In this document: positions 20,564-30,489 of the stretch, one piece after another
Layout: each line of letters starts with the position of its first letter
Numbering within the stretch: the stretch's first letter is position 1
NCBI GenBank assembly: GCA_963698645.1
Contig: CAVORP010000001.1
Span: 620,001 to 684,000, forward strand
Reading direction: 5' to 3'
Source: Ovoidimarina sp963698645
Lineage (GTDB): Bacteria; Pseudomonadota; Alphaproteobacteria; Rhodobacterales; Rhodobacteraceae
DNA length: 64,000 bases
Program-made: the position numbers and the translations under genes
Notes under the pieces: model-generated
What the model was told of the DNA's origin: nothing
The model's input: the letters and a program-made list of their open reading frames with translations, nothing else
Database searches by the model: none

Positions 20564-21893
20564 ATGCTGGAAATCCTGTCTGTCAAAGCCTTCCGGTCGC
20601 TCTTTAGCGGCCCAGGTCACGGCCCTTCTCGGAACCGGCCTTCTGACCGTCGCGCTGGGTCTTCTTGCCTTCGACCTCGCGGGGGACCGCGCGGGGCTGG
20701 TGCTTGGGGACGGTCTTCACGGTCAAGATGATCGCCTATGTCGGCCTCTCCCCCTTCATGGCCGCCTTCGCCGCCCGCCTGCCGCGCCGCGCCTTCCTCG
20801 TAACGCTGGATCTGGTGCGCGCGGGCGTGCGCGCTCTGCCTCCCCTTCGTCGATCAGATCTGGCAGGTCTACCTTCTCGTCTTCATCCTCCAGACCGCCT
20901 CGGCGGGGTTCACGCCCGCCTTTCAGGCCACGATCCCCGACATCCTGCCAGACGAAGATCAATACACCCGGGCGCTTGTCCCTCTCGCGCCTCGCCTACG
21001 ATCTCGAGAACATCGCCAGCCCCGCCATCGCCGCGCTGCTCCTGACGGTCCTGCCGTTCGACGCCCTGTTTCTGGGCACGATGGGCGGCTTCATCATTTC
21101 CGCCGGGCTGATCCTGACCACCCGACTGCCCGATCGAACGGCGCGGGCGGCGCAAGGCTTCGCCGACCGGCTCACGCGGGGGATCTGGATATATCTCGCC
21201 ACGCCCCGCCTCCGCGGGCTTCTGGCCCTGAACATGGATCGGCCGCGGACCGGCGCCATGGTGCTCGTGAACACGGTCGTGCTGGTGCGCGGGCACGCTC
21301 GGCCTCAGCGAAAGTGCGGTCGCGCTTGCCATGGCCGCCTTTGGCGCGGGCTCGATCCTCGCGGCGCTGGCGCTGCCGCGCCTCCTGAAGCACGGATCGG
21401 ACCGACAGGTGATGCTGGGCGGTGCCACGCCTGACCATCTTCGGGCTGGCGGGATTGGCGGCAGGGATCGTCGTGGCGGGTCTCGAGCTGGGTCCTCCTG
21501 CTGGCCATCTGGGGAATGGTGGGTTTCGGGTATTCGGCAACGCTCACGCCCTCGGGCCGGCTCCTGCGCCGCTCCTCACAACCCGAGGATCGCGCGGCCG
21601 TCTTCGCCGCGCATTTCACCCTCTCACATGCCTGCTGGCTTCTGGCCTATCCGCTCGCCGGCTGGCTGATGACCGCCTATGGGCGCTGTGACGGCCTGCC
21701 TTGCTCTCTCGGCGCTGGCGGTCCTGAGTGGGCTTTGCGCGGCCGCGGATGTGGCCCGCTGCAGACCCGGTCGATCTCGAACACGATGCATCCCGACCTG
21801 CCACCCGATCACCCGCATCTGGCCGGCAAGTCCCGGCACAGGCACAGCTTCACCATCGACGACCTGCATTCCCGCTGGCCCGAACAGCACTAG
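20564..21893 (+). CDS. MFS transporter (about ten apparent +1 frameshifts)
   Basis: A predicted 12-helix major facilitator protein of unknown substrate. After removing one base at each break the protein has about 439 residues. It begins MLEILSVKAFRSLFSAQVTA and shows helix-rich segments, for example LLGTGLLTVALGLLAFDLAG and the loop motif AARLPRRAF between helices 2 and 3. A hydrophilic His-rich tail ends at the TAG of 21891-21893. The breaks lie near 20612, 20708, 20837, 20975, 21290, 21433, 21490, 21685, 21755 and 21790. Such density could be sequence error, as in essential neighbours, or a real decaying gene; all breaks have the same sign, which favours error. Its stop overlaps the stop of the convergent OmpA-like gene. 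Confidence 0.7.
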
Positions 21894-23637
21894 CGCTCGG
21901 TCAGTTTCAGCTCGATCCGGCGGTTCTGCGCCCGCGCCTCGGGCGTGTCGGCCGGGTTCACCGGGCGATATTCGCCGAACCCCGCCGCCGCCAGCCGCTC
22001 AGGCGGAAAGCCCAACTGCTGGGTCATGAATCGCACCACCGACAAGGCACGCGCCTGGCTCAACTCCCAGTTATCGGCATAGATTCCGCCAAAGATCGGG
22101 ATGTTGTCGGTATGCCCGTCCACCCGCAGGATCCAGTCAAGCTCCGCCGGAATGTCCTCGGCCACATCGCGCAGGATGCCCGCCACTTCCCCGATCTGCG
22201 CACGGCCCGCGGGCGCAAGGTCGGCCGAGCCAAGATCGAAAAGAACCTCGGACGAGAAGACGAAGCGGTCGCCAACGATCTGCACGCCCTCGCGATTGCC
22301 CAAGAGATCGCGCAACTGCCCGAAGAATTCCGACCGGTAGCGTTCAAGGTCCTTCGCTTCGGCCTCCAGAAGCCGCGCCCGCTCGGCCTCGAGATCGGCC
22401 CGGCGGCGCTCTTCGGCGGCCACCTGCGCCAGCGCCGTGTTCAGCTGCGTGCCCAGCGCGTTGATCTGAACCTGCGCCGCCGCATCCCGCGCCGTCGCAT
22501 CGTCCAGCAGCGCCTGAAGCGATCCAAGCTGCGTCGCGCAGCGCCGCGATCTGTTCGTTCAGAACCGCGACCTGACGCAGGCTCTCGGCGGATTTCGCCT
22601 CTTCCGCTGCAACGCCTCATTGGCCGACGCCAGAAGAAGCGCGTTCCGCTCGGCCTCGGTCAGCCCCTCCTCGGCAAGGGCTCTCGGCCTCGACCTGTGC
22701 CGCCAGTGCCGCCGCCAGACGCGCCCGCAACTCGGCATCGTCTTCCATCAAGGCCGCGATCTCGTCGGATTGCGCGGTGCTGGCCGCAAGCGCTTCCGCC
22801 AGTCGAGCAGACAGGTCCTCCTCCGCCGCCTTCGCCGCCGCCAGAAGCGTCAGCGTATCCTCCGCCTCGCGCCGCCGCTCCTCGAGCGCCAGGGTCATGG
22901 CCGTCAACTCGGCATTCGAATTCTCAAGCCGCTCGCGCAGCGCTTCGGCGGCGGCAGCATCGGCCAACCGCGCGGCCTCGGCCTCGCTCAGTTCGGTTTC
23001 AAGCCCCGCGTTCTGTGACCGGAGATCCGCCGTCAGCGCCTCAAGCGCCTCACGCCGGGCAGCGGCCAGACGAGCCGCTTCTGCCGCCGCGTCGATCTCG
23101 TCCCGCGCCTGCGCCAACGCAAGGTTCAATGCCTCCTGCTCACCGATCAGCCGAGTCTGCGCATCTTCGAGCGCGGCAACCTCCGCGCTCAGCCGCTCAC
23201 CCACGGCCAGTGCATCGTCCCGCTGCGACAGAAGCGAGGCCACCTGCGCCTCGAAATCCGTGATCCGCGCCGCCCGCGCCTCCAGTTCGTCCTCCTGACT
23301 GGCGATCTGCCCGGTCAGCGTGGCGATCAGCGTCGACTGGGTCGCGATCTCCCCCCGCGCCGCATCAAGGCTCGCGGTCAGCGATGCCTCGCTTTCCTCA
23401 AGATTGGCCACCCGCTGTCTGCTCCAGACCCAGCGCCTGCGCCAGCGAGGTGATCTCCGACGCCAGTTCGTCCAGCTCGCTTTCCTGTCCCGAAATCGTT
23501 TCCTGCAGCACGTATTGCAGGATCATGAAGATCGTCAGCACGAACATCAGAACCAGCAACAGCGCCGTCATCGCATCGACGAAGCCGGGCCAGATCGAGG
23601 CGGACATCCGCGACGTGGACCGGCGTGTCATCGCCAT
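21890..23637 (-). CDS. MotB/OmpA-like membrane protein with long coiled coil (four apparent frameshifts)
   Basis: A reconstructed protein of about 581 residues. One N-terminal membrane helix (about residues 20-42, FVDAMTALLLVLMFVLTIF) carries the Asp position used by MotB/ExbD stators. It is followed by roughly 350 residues of Ala/Glu/Arg/Leu-rich coiled coil, and a C-terminal OmpA/MotB peptidoglycan-binding domain (VLFDLGSADLAPAGRAQIGE, DGHTDNIPIF, LSQARALSVVRFM, AAAGFGEYRPV). Breaks are near 23415, 22685, 22610 and 22535. It is 3 bases after the MotA/TolQ-like partner, so the two probably form an ion-driven complex anchored to the cell wall. Substrate or role unknown. Confidence 0.85.
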
Positions 23638-23640
23638 CGG

Positions 23641-24828
23641 TCAGCGCCCGCCACGGCCCAGCGCCTCGACCGCGCGGGTCAGGTTCTGGATATCGGCGCG
23701 CAGGTCATCCAGCATCTCCTGCCGCCCGCTCGCCATCTCTTCGAGGATCCGCAGCAATTGCACATCCATGGATCGCAGCCGCATCCGCGCCTCCGCATCC
23801 ATCTCGCCATCGCCCTGCCCGCCCTGCGCGACCCGACTTTCAAGCGCCGCCGCCAGACGTTCCTGCCCGGACGCAAGCTTCTGAAGTGTGGTTTCGGCGG
23901 CACTCTCGCCCTCGATCCGATGCACCAGCCGCTCGACCGAATTCGCAAGCCCCGCGATCTGTCCGTCGATCAACGCCCGGCTCGCATCGGAGGATTCGTA
24001 AAGCGTCTGCAGCGCGTCCATCTGCTCGGCCATATGATCCAGAACCGTTGCGGTCACGCCCGCATCGCCGCCCAACTCTCCATCCCCGTCGCCCGACGAA
24101 AAACCGACCCGCGTGATCGTCGACAGCCAGTCCTCGAGCTCGCGGTAGAACCGGTTCTGGCCATGGCTCGCGAAAAGCTCGAGAAGCCCCACCACCAGAG
24201 ACCCGGCAAGGCCAAGCAGCGATGAGGCAAAGGCCACGCCCATACCGCCAAGCTGCGACTCGAGGCCGGAAATCAGCCGTCCGAAGACATCCACGCTGCC
24301 CTCGCCGCTGGTTGGGGCAAGCGATTTGATCGTATCGACGACAGCCGGCACAGTCGTGGCGAGACCATAGAACGTGCCCAGAAGGCCAAGGAAAATCAGA
24401 AGGTTGACGATATAGCGCGTAATATCGCGCGCCTCGTCGATCCGGGTCGCCACGGAATCAAGGATCGACCGCGTCGACCCGGTGCCAAGCTGCATCCGCG
24501 CCCCGCGCTTGCGCAACAGCGCCGCCAGAGAGGCCAGCAGGCGCGGCGCCCGCGTGAACTGGTGCCCCGGTCGTTCGACCACGAACCCTTCGATCCAGAT
24601 CACCGAACTGACCAGTTGCCATAGCTGCCAGAAACAGGCCAGCACGCCGATCACGAAGACGAGGCCGATGAACCCGTTCAGCCATGGGTTGGCCAGAAAC
24701 ACCGGCGCGACCCTCGGGAATGCCAGCCACGCCCCGATCCCGGTCAGGATCAGCACAAGAACCATCAGAGTAATCTGACGGATAGGTTGGGAAAACTGCG
24801 GCTCGGCCTCGCGGTCCAGTCGGTCCAT
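23641..24828 (-). CDS. MotA/TolQ/ExbB-like proton-channel protein with cytoplasmic helical tail
   Basis: A 395-residue intact protein. Helices lie at about residues 18-38, 48-70, 137-160 and 195-220; the last two (IVNLLIFLGLLGTFYGLATTV and GMGVAFASSLLGLAGSLVVG) have the small-residue-rich pattern of TolQ/ExbB/MotA pore helices. Residues about 225-395 are a soluble, Leu/Glu/Arg-rich helical tail (for example ASGQERLAAALESRV), longer than in TolQ. It is the first gene of a two-gene operon with the MotB/OmpA-like protein. Flagellar MotA is unlikely: no flagellar genes are near and the tail is different. Confidence 0.88.
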   Translation of the reverse strand: MDRLDREAEPQFSQPIRQITLMVLVLILTGIGAWLAFPRVAPVFLANPWLNGFIGLVFVIGVLACFWQLWQLVSSVIWIEGFVVERPGHQFTRAPRLLASLAALLRKRGARMQLGTGSTRSILDSVATRIDEARDITRYIVNLLIFLGLLGTFYGLATTVPAVVDTIKSLAPTSGEGSVDVFGRLISGLESQLGGMGVAFASSLLGLAGSLVVGLLELFASHGQNRFYRELEDWLSTITRVGFSSGDGDGELGGDAGVTATVLDHMAEQMDALQTLYESSDASRALIDGQIAGLANSVERLVHRIEGESAAETTLQKLASGQERLAAALESRVAQGGQGDGEMDAEARMRLRSMDVQLLRILEEMASGRQEMLDDLRADIQNLTRAVEALGRGGR

Positions 24829-24909
24829 TTCGACCCTGTTATCACGCTTGTTATCGTTGAAAACACACTAGAGGCAGCGTCGCCGCCTGCCAACACGCAA
24901 ATTCGCGAC

Positions 24910-25449
24910 CTAGCCCTTGAGTGCGGCGACGCGCCGGGCAAGCCAACTCAGTTCCTCGTCGGCAATGCCCAGTGCGGCCAGATGACCTGCAGTATTGTAC
25001 AGATACTCGTCATTGGGTCCACGCCCCCCGGTCGAGCGGGCGATCACCCGCGCCTGCTCCTCCAGACCCAGACCGCCGCAATACTGCACATGATTGCGAT
25101 CCACGACATAGGCCACCGACCGGACTTCCCGCCCGTCCTCAAGCCGCAAGGTCACGATCCGTTCGAGATAGGCGGATGACACAAGCTCGCGTTCGCGCAG
25201 ATAGGTCATGGTCTCGTCGGCCTGCTCCGGTGCCACCCGAAAGGCCAGCCCCTCACAACCCGCGCCCGGATGTTCGTCCAAAGCCAGAACAAGTCCCGGT
25301 TCCTCGGGCGTCCCGCGATGATGGATCGACCACATGCAGAAGGTGCGCGCGTAATCCTTGAGCCGCGCCAACCGCCGTTCCACGGGATCGAACCCCGGGT
25401 TCCACATAAGCGAGCCATAGCCGAATATCCAAAGATCATCCTGCGCCAT
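24910..25449 (-). CDS. ChaC-like gamma-glutamylcyclotransferase
   Basis: A 179-residue enzyme predicted to cleave glutathione to 5-oxoproline and Cys-Gly. The N-terminal IFGYGSLMWNPGF is the ChaC signature, and CEGLAFRV and YLRERELVSSAYLE contain the conserved acidic residues. The gene is intact and transcribed alone, diverging from the DUF2125 gene. Confidence 0.92.
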   Translation of the reverse strand: MAQDDLWIFGYGSLMWNPGFDPVERRLARLKDYARTFCMWSIHHRGTPEEPGLVLALDEHPGAGCEGLAFRVAPEQADETMTYLRERELVSSAYLERIVTLRLEDGREVRSVAYVVDRNHVQYCGGLGLEEQARVIARSTGGRGPNDEYLYNTAGHLAALGIADEELSWLARRVAALKG

Positions 25450-25512
25450 CTGTCTGGTCCTTCCCTGCCGCCCCCTGTAAACACCGGCGAGCGTTCGTGT
25501 GAAAGGGCCGAG

Positions 25513-26513
25513 ATGCGGAAACTCGTGGGTCTCGTCGTTGTCGCTGGCCTGATCTGGTCAGGGCTTTGGGTCGCCGCAAGCCAGGCGATCGAACGCGGGC
25601 TGTCATCATGGCTGTCGGACCGCGCGGCCGAAGGCTGGCAAGCCGAAACCAGCGCCATCGGAGTCTCGGGCTACCCCGGCACCATGGCGGTGCGGCTCGA
25701 GGGTCTGGCGCTCGCCGACCCCGATACCGGCCTGGCGTGGATCGCGCCCGAATTCCGCTTTTCCGCCCCCGCCCATGCGCCGACCCGCGTCACGGCGATC
25801 TGGCCGGGGCAACAAACCATCGCGACGCCACTTGAACGGATCGAGATCTCCTCGAAGACTATGGAGGCCGGCCTCGGTCTTGACGGCGGGTTGTCCCTTA
25901 CCCTCGACACCTCGGACATGGCGCTGCGCGACATCCGTCTGACCAGCACAAGACGCTGGACCGCGGGGCTCGATGCCGGGACCCTCACCACCCGCCGCCT
26001 GTCCGACAGGCCGCTGGCGCATGACATCCGCTTCGCCGCCACCGGCGTGACACCCTCGCAGGCTGCGCTACGCCGCTTCGATCCGGCCGGGCTTCTGCCC
26101 GACACGATCACCGCGCTCGAACTGAATGGCGTGGCCGAATTCGACGCCCCTTGGGACAAGCGCGCGGTCGAAGATCGCCGCCCCCAGATCACCGCGCTAG
26201 ACCTTGAGAAGCTGCGGGCGGAATGGGGCACCATGGTGCTCGAGGCCGCGGAGATCTGACTGTCGATCCCGATGGCATCCCCACCGGACGGGTCGATATC
26301 CGCGCGGTGAACTGGCGCGAGATGCTGGAAGTGCTGAGTGGCGCCGACCTCGTCCCCATGAGCATTCTGCCCACGATCGAGCGGGGGCTCGAAATCCTTG
26401 CGGGCCTCTCCGGCAACCCCAACACGATCGACGCGGCACTGGGCTTTCAGAACGGTTTCATGTCGCTTGGCCCCGTCCCGCTGGGCCCGGCGCCCCGGCT
26501 GGTGATCCGCTGA
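25513..26513 (+). CDS. DUF2125 family envelope protein (one apparent frameshift)
   Basis: A protein of about 333 residues with an N-terminal membrane helix/signal anchor (LVGLVVVAGLIWSGLWVAAS) and a beta-rich periplasmic body (for example GYPGTMAVRLEGLALADP). This is the DUF2125 family of alphaproteobacteria; function unknown. The frame changes near 26250; adding one base (or removing two) joins GTMVLEA to GDLTVDPDGIPTGR and the protein ends at the TGA of 26511-26513. Its stop is one base from the stop of the convergent extensin-like gene. Confidence 0.82.
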
Positions 26514-27125
26514 TCAGCGGCAGTAGGGACCACTGCGATAGTCGGCAATATCGAAATGGAAATGGTCCTGATGGAACCGGTCCGATTCCGGGCCAAGAAC
26601 CGTTCCGAACGGGCCACAGCCACTGCTATGCATCCGACGCAGCATCTTGCGATCCGCCGCGCTCCCGCGCCAGCCCTCCAGAACCGTCACCTTCGTCCCG
26701 TCCGCCAGCGTGAAAGCGGACAGGTCGATTGCGTTACCCTTGGCATGTTCCGAAAGACGCGCACCCCGCTGGCTGTTCCGGCTGCGGCAGGAATAATCGG
26801 CCGCAACCCGCATTTCCACCAATCCGCCGCCGCGCCGCCCGACCGCTGGCAGCGCACCCTCCCGCACCCAGCGATCCAGCGCCCGGGCAGTGTCGCAGCG
26901 CATCAGGGCCGGGCGGCTCAGTTGCACTCCGGCCACCCGCGTCACCGCGATCGGGTCGGCGATCCCGCAAGCTCCGGGTCCTTCGACCGCGGGGCGGCTT
27001 TGGGCCACCAGCCCCGGAACCTGACACATACCCATTGCGTCCCGTGACGCATCCCCACCGCCAAACGCGCCACAGCCCGAGACCAGCGCAAGGATCAATC
27101 CGGCCATGCCCGTCATGCGTTTCAT
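26514..27125 (-). CDS. Extensin-like C-terminal domain lipoprotein
   Basis: A 203-residue predicted lipoprotein: signal LILALVSGC with the lipidated Cys at about residue 18. The remainder is the extensin_C domain (PF06904), a putative DD/LD-carboxypeptidase-like fold: EMRVAADYSCRSRN, LSEHAKGNAIDLSAF and the C-terminal DRFHQDHFHFDIADY supply the His/Asp residues expected for zinc. A cell-wall role is inferred. The start at 27125 overlaps the tyrC stop (ATGA), so it is coupled to aromatic amino-acid genes. Confidence 0.9.
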   Translation of the reverse strand: MKRMTGMAGLILALVSGCGAFGGGDASRDAMGMCQVPGLVAQSRPAVEGPGACGIADPIAVTRVAGVQLSRPALMRCDTARALDRWVREGALPAVGRRGGGLVEMRVAADYSCRSRNSQRGARLSEHAKGNAIDLSAFTLADGTKVTVLEGWRGSAADRKMLRRMHSSGCGPFGTVLGPESDRFHQDHFHFDIADYRSGPYCR

Positions 27126-28042
27126 GTCTTGGGTCCTCCGCGTCCGAAATCTGGGGCATCGGTATCCTGACCCGCCTCGATGATACTGCGCCGGATCGCG
27201 CGCGTCCGGGTGAAATAGGCATGAAGATGCGCGCCATCGCCGGTACGGATCGCACGCTGCAACGCGAAAAGCTCTTCGGTGAAGCGCCCCAGAATCTCCA
27301 GCGTCGCGTCCTTGTTGCTCAGAAACACGTCCCGCCACATGGTGGGATCCGACGCCGCGATACGGGTGAAATCCCGGAACCCCGCTGCGGAATACTTGAT
27401 CACTTCGCTATCCGTCACCCGGCGCAGGTCATCGGCCACGCCCACCATCGTATAGGCGATCAGGTGCGGCGCGTGGCTGGTCACCGCGAGCACAAGATCA
27501 TGGTGATCGGGGTCCATCGTATCGACATTGGCACCCATCGCCTCCCAAAGACCGCGCAACCGGGCAAAGGTTTCGGACGGCGTTCCCTCCGGCGGCGACA
27601 GAATGCACCAGCGGTTGCGAAAAAGCTCGGCAAAGCCCGATCGCGGCCCCGAATGCTCGGTTCCCGCCAAAGGGTGTCCGGGAATAAAGACGATACCTTC
27701 GGGCATATGCGGCGTGATGGCATCCACCACGGCCCGCTTGACCGAGCCCACGTCGGTGACCGTCGTGCCGGGGGCAAGGTGCGGCGCGATTTCGCGCGCG
27801 ATCTCCCCCATGGCCCCGACGGGCGTCGCCAGCACCACAAGATCCGCCCCGGCGACGGCCTCGACCGCCGTCTCGACAATCCTGTCGCAAAGGCCGATGT
27901 CCTCGGCGATGGCGCGGGTCTCGGGCGACCGCGCCGTGCCGACGATCTCGCCCGCAAGTCCGCCTGCACGCATGGCATGCGCCATCGACGACGCGATATG
28001 GCCCAATCCGATCAGCGCGACGCGCTCATAGATCTGTGTCAT
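27122..28042 (-). CDS. tyrC: Prephenate/arogenate (cyclohexadienyl) dehydrogenase
   Basis: Makes 4-hydroxyphenylpyruvate or tyrosine. The 306-residue protein has a Rossmann NAD motif IGLGHIASS, then VTDVGSVKRAVVD and IPGHPLAGTEHSGP, which hold the catalytic His and substrate-binding residues of TyrA-type enzymes; the helical C-terminal domain includes TSHAPHLIAY. It lacks an ACT domain. It overlaps hisC upstream and the extensin-like gene downstream by 4 bases each. Confidence 0.94.
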   Translation of the reverse strand: MTQIYERVALIGLGHIASSMAHAMRAGGLAGEIVGTARSPETRAIAEDIGLCDRIVETAVEAVAGADLVVLATPVGAMGEIAREIAPHLAPGTTVTDVGSVKRAVVDAITPHMPEGIVFIPGHPLAGTEHSGPRSGFAELFRNRWCILSPPEGTPSETFARLRGLWEAMGANVDTMDPDHHDLVLAVTSHAPHLIAYTMVGVADDLRRVTDSEVIKYSAAGFRDFTRIAASDPTMWRDVFLSNKDATLEILGRFTEELFALQRAIRTGDGAHLHAYFTRTRAIRRSIIEAGQDTDAPDFGRGGPKT

Positions 28043-29129
28043 GCGATTGCCCCGCGAAATGCGCCGATCACCTGCGTCACCAGCCGGCAGGATGGCTCAT
28101 CGCCCACCGTGATCCGCAAGGCCGCCGGAAACTTGTAGCCCGCCACCTTGCGCACAAGAATACCCTCCGACCTCAGCCGTGCCTCCGTCGCCTCGGCCTC
28201 CGCCTGATCGGCAAAGCGGGCAAGGATGAAATTCGTGTGGCTTTCATCCGACGGCACACCCATCGTCGCAAGATCGGCCCGCAACATCTCGCGCAGCCGC
28301 GCATTCTCGGCCAGACAGAAAGCCACATGCGCGCGGTCGCGGATCGCCGCCTCTGCCGTCACAAGCTGCGTTCCCGAAAGGTTGAACGGCCCCCGGACGC
28401 GGTTCAGGACATCGATCACATGCGTCGGCCCATAGCCCCAGCCGACCCGCAACCCACCCAAGCCGTAAAGCTTCGAAAAGGTGCGGGTCATGACGACGTT
28501 CTCGCGCGCCTCGATCAGCGCGGCACCGCCGTCATAGCCCTCGGCGAATTCGGCATAGGCCCCGTCCAGCACCAAAAGGACATGCCGCGGCAGACCATCG
28601 GCCAGACGCGCGATTTCATCGAGCGACACCATCGTTCCGGTCGGATTGCCCGGGGTTCGTCAGCAGGACAAGCCGCGTGCGCTCGCCCGCCGCCGCAAGG
28701 ATCGCATCCACGTCCACAACCCGGTTCCGCTCGGCCACTTCCACCGGGGTCGCGCCTGCCGCAAGCACCAGAACGCGGTAAAGCGAGAAACCCGTGCTCG
28801 GTATGGATCACCTCGTCGCCCGGCCCGGCATAGGCCTGACAGAGAAAGGTCAGCACCTCATCCGATCCCGCGCCACAGATGATCCGCTCCGGGTCAAGCC
28901 CCTCGACCTCGCCAATAGCCGCGCGCAGCGCCGCATGATCCGAGGACGGATAGCGATGCAAGGTTTCCGCAGAGGCAACCAATGCCGCCTTCGCAGCCGG
29001 CGACGGCCCGAACGGGTTCTCGTTCGACGACAGCTTGATCACCCGGGACATGCCCGGAATCTGGCTCGCTCCGCCCTGATACAGCTTGATATCCAGAATA
29101 CCGGGCTGCGGTTTTATGAATTCGGTCAT
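28039..29129 (-). CDS. hisC: Histidinol-phosphate / aromatic aminotransferase (two apparent frameshifts)
   Basis: A fold-type I PLP aminotransferase; with tyrC next to it, it may also transaminate aromatic keto acids. Repaired length is 362 residues. KLSSNENPFGPSP and LHRYPSSD are the N-terminal HisC motifs; the joins, each fixed by removing one G from GGG, give EHGFSLYRVLVLAAG (near 28795) and LTNPGNPTGTMVSL (near 28655); the PLP lysine is in TRTFSKLYGLGGLRVGW. The start at 29129 (MTEFIKPQPGI) was chosen over an open one at 29162. The stop overlaps the tyrC start. Confidence 0.93.
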
Positions 29130-29309
29130 GGGTTTGGCCTTCAGAAAAGCCCGCCCCGTCATACTGCCAAAGCCCCGGGCATTCCAGTAGCAGTTTGCCC
29201 GGCAGCCTGCGGACCCTCCCCATCGGCGACGATCGCGCTAAATTCCAATCAGGTCGGCGATTTCCGGCCATCCAGCCTCGCGCTGATCATGATTTTGGGA
29301 GGAACCATA

Positions 29310-29754
29310 ATGAAACTTCGTCACGTTCTCTGCACGGCAATTCTCGCCATGGGCCTGACCCCGGCCCACTGCACAACAGACCCCCGCACCGGAAAATGCC
29401 CGGGTCTACATCATCGCTCCGGAAAACGGCGCCACTGTCACGTCGCCGGTCACGATCAATTTCGGGCTCAGCGGTATGGGCGTCGCGCCTGCCGGTACCG
29501 AAAAGGAAAATACGGGCCATCACCATCTTCTGCTCGACCGCCCGCCATTGGGCGAGGGCGAATTCGGTGCCGAAGAGCTCGGGCTTGCCTTGCCCAATGA
29601 TGACAACCACCGCCATTTCGGTGGCGGCCAGACCGAGGTCACGCTGGACCTTCCCGCTGGCACCCATACCCTGCAACTGGTGATGGGCGATGCCGGACAC
29701 GTCCCCCATGACCCGCCGGTCGTCTCCGAGATCGTCACCATCACGGTGGAGTGA
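29310..29754 (+). CDS. DUF4399 family exported protein (one apparent frameshift)
   Basis: A small periplasmic protein (about 147 residues) with a signal peptide ending near ATA after the frame is repaired by removing one C at about 29367. The body reads APENGATVTSPVTINFGLSG, then NTGHHHLLLD and DDNHRHFGGGQTEVTLDLP, which is the DUF4399 pattern with a His-rich segment that could bind metal; that is inference. It has a GGGAGGA ribosome site and its TGA overlaps the GTG start of the methyltransferase gene. Confidence 0.85.
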
Positions 29755-30426
29755 CACCGCCCGCCACGGCACTTGCCTCACAGGCGGGAGCCGTGGCACC
29801 TTCGGCCATGCCCACGGATACCAGTCTTTCTGACCGCTACGACTCAGCCTCCGGCCTCTGGGCCGACAAGATGCGTATTCTGGGATACTACGACGGGTAT
29901 CTGGGCTTCTTGTCCCACTGGCCCGGACGGGCCGCCACTCCCGCCACGCTTCTCGATGTCGGTGCCGGTACCGGCGCGATGGCGGAGGCCTGGATTGCGG
30001 TGCATGGCGCCCCGCCCACTGTCACGCTGCTCGATCCCTCCGCTTCGATGCTGAACCGCGCTGCAGGCGGCTCTCAAGCGGCGCGGCGTCGCGCCCCGGC
30101 TCGAGATATCTGGGCTGGAAGACACATCGCTCTCCGCCCATGACGTCGTTCTGGCGGCCCATGTGATCGAGCATTTTCCGGATCCGGCAGAGGCGCTGGC
30201 ACGTATCGCCGCCCTCACCGCCCCCGGCGGACAACTCTGGCTGGTTGTCTCGAAACCCCATTGGTGCAACGCGATCATCTGGTTGCAATGGCGCCACCGA
30301 ACCTACCGCCCCGCCCGCGTGCAAGAGCTTCTGGAGGCTGCGGGCTTCGTGCTCGAAGACACCTATGCCTTCCCCGCTGGCCCGCCCTCGCGCACCAGCA
30401 CCGGCTATCTGGCGCGCAGGCTCTAG
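29751..30426 (+). CDS. Class I SAM methyltransferase (one apparent frameshift)
   Basis: About 224 residues. Motif I is LLDVGAGTGAMAEAW, motif II LLDPSASML, and VVLAAHVIEHFPDP is the post-II motif of the methyltransferase-11 group. The frame breaks near 30062; deleting one G joins LLDPSASMLNRA to QAALKRRGVAPRLE. The GTG start overlaps the preceding stop (GTGA), so it is coupled to the DUF4399 gene. Substrate unknown. Confidence 0.82.
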
Positions 30427-30436
30427 GCCGCACAAC

Positions 30437-30473
30437 GAACAAAGGCCGCACCCGATGGCGCGGCCCTTCGTTC
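30437..30473. terminator. Bidirectional hairpin between convergent genes
   Basis: GAACAAAGGCCGC and GCGGCCCTTCGTTC can pair around a short loop, with A/T-rich ends on both sides. It lies between the methyltransferase stop and the convergent rpsD stop and probably ends both transcripts. Confidence 0.5.
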
Positions 30474-30489
30474 CGGTCAGACCGGAAGA

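Noticed and set aside
21890..24828. Zorya defence system
   Set aside because: The motor-like pair resembles ZorA/ZorB only in fold; no zorC, zorD or zorE-like effector gene is near, and the flanking genes are housekeeping.
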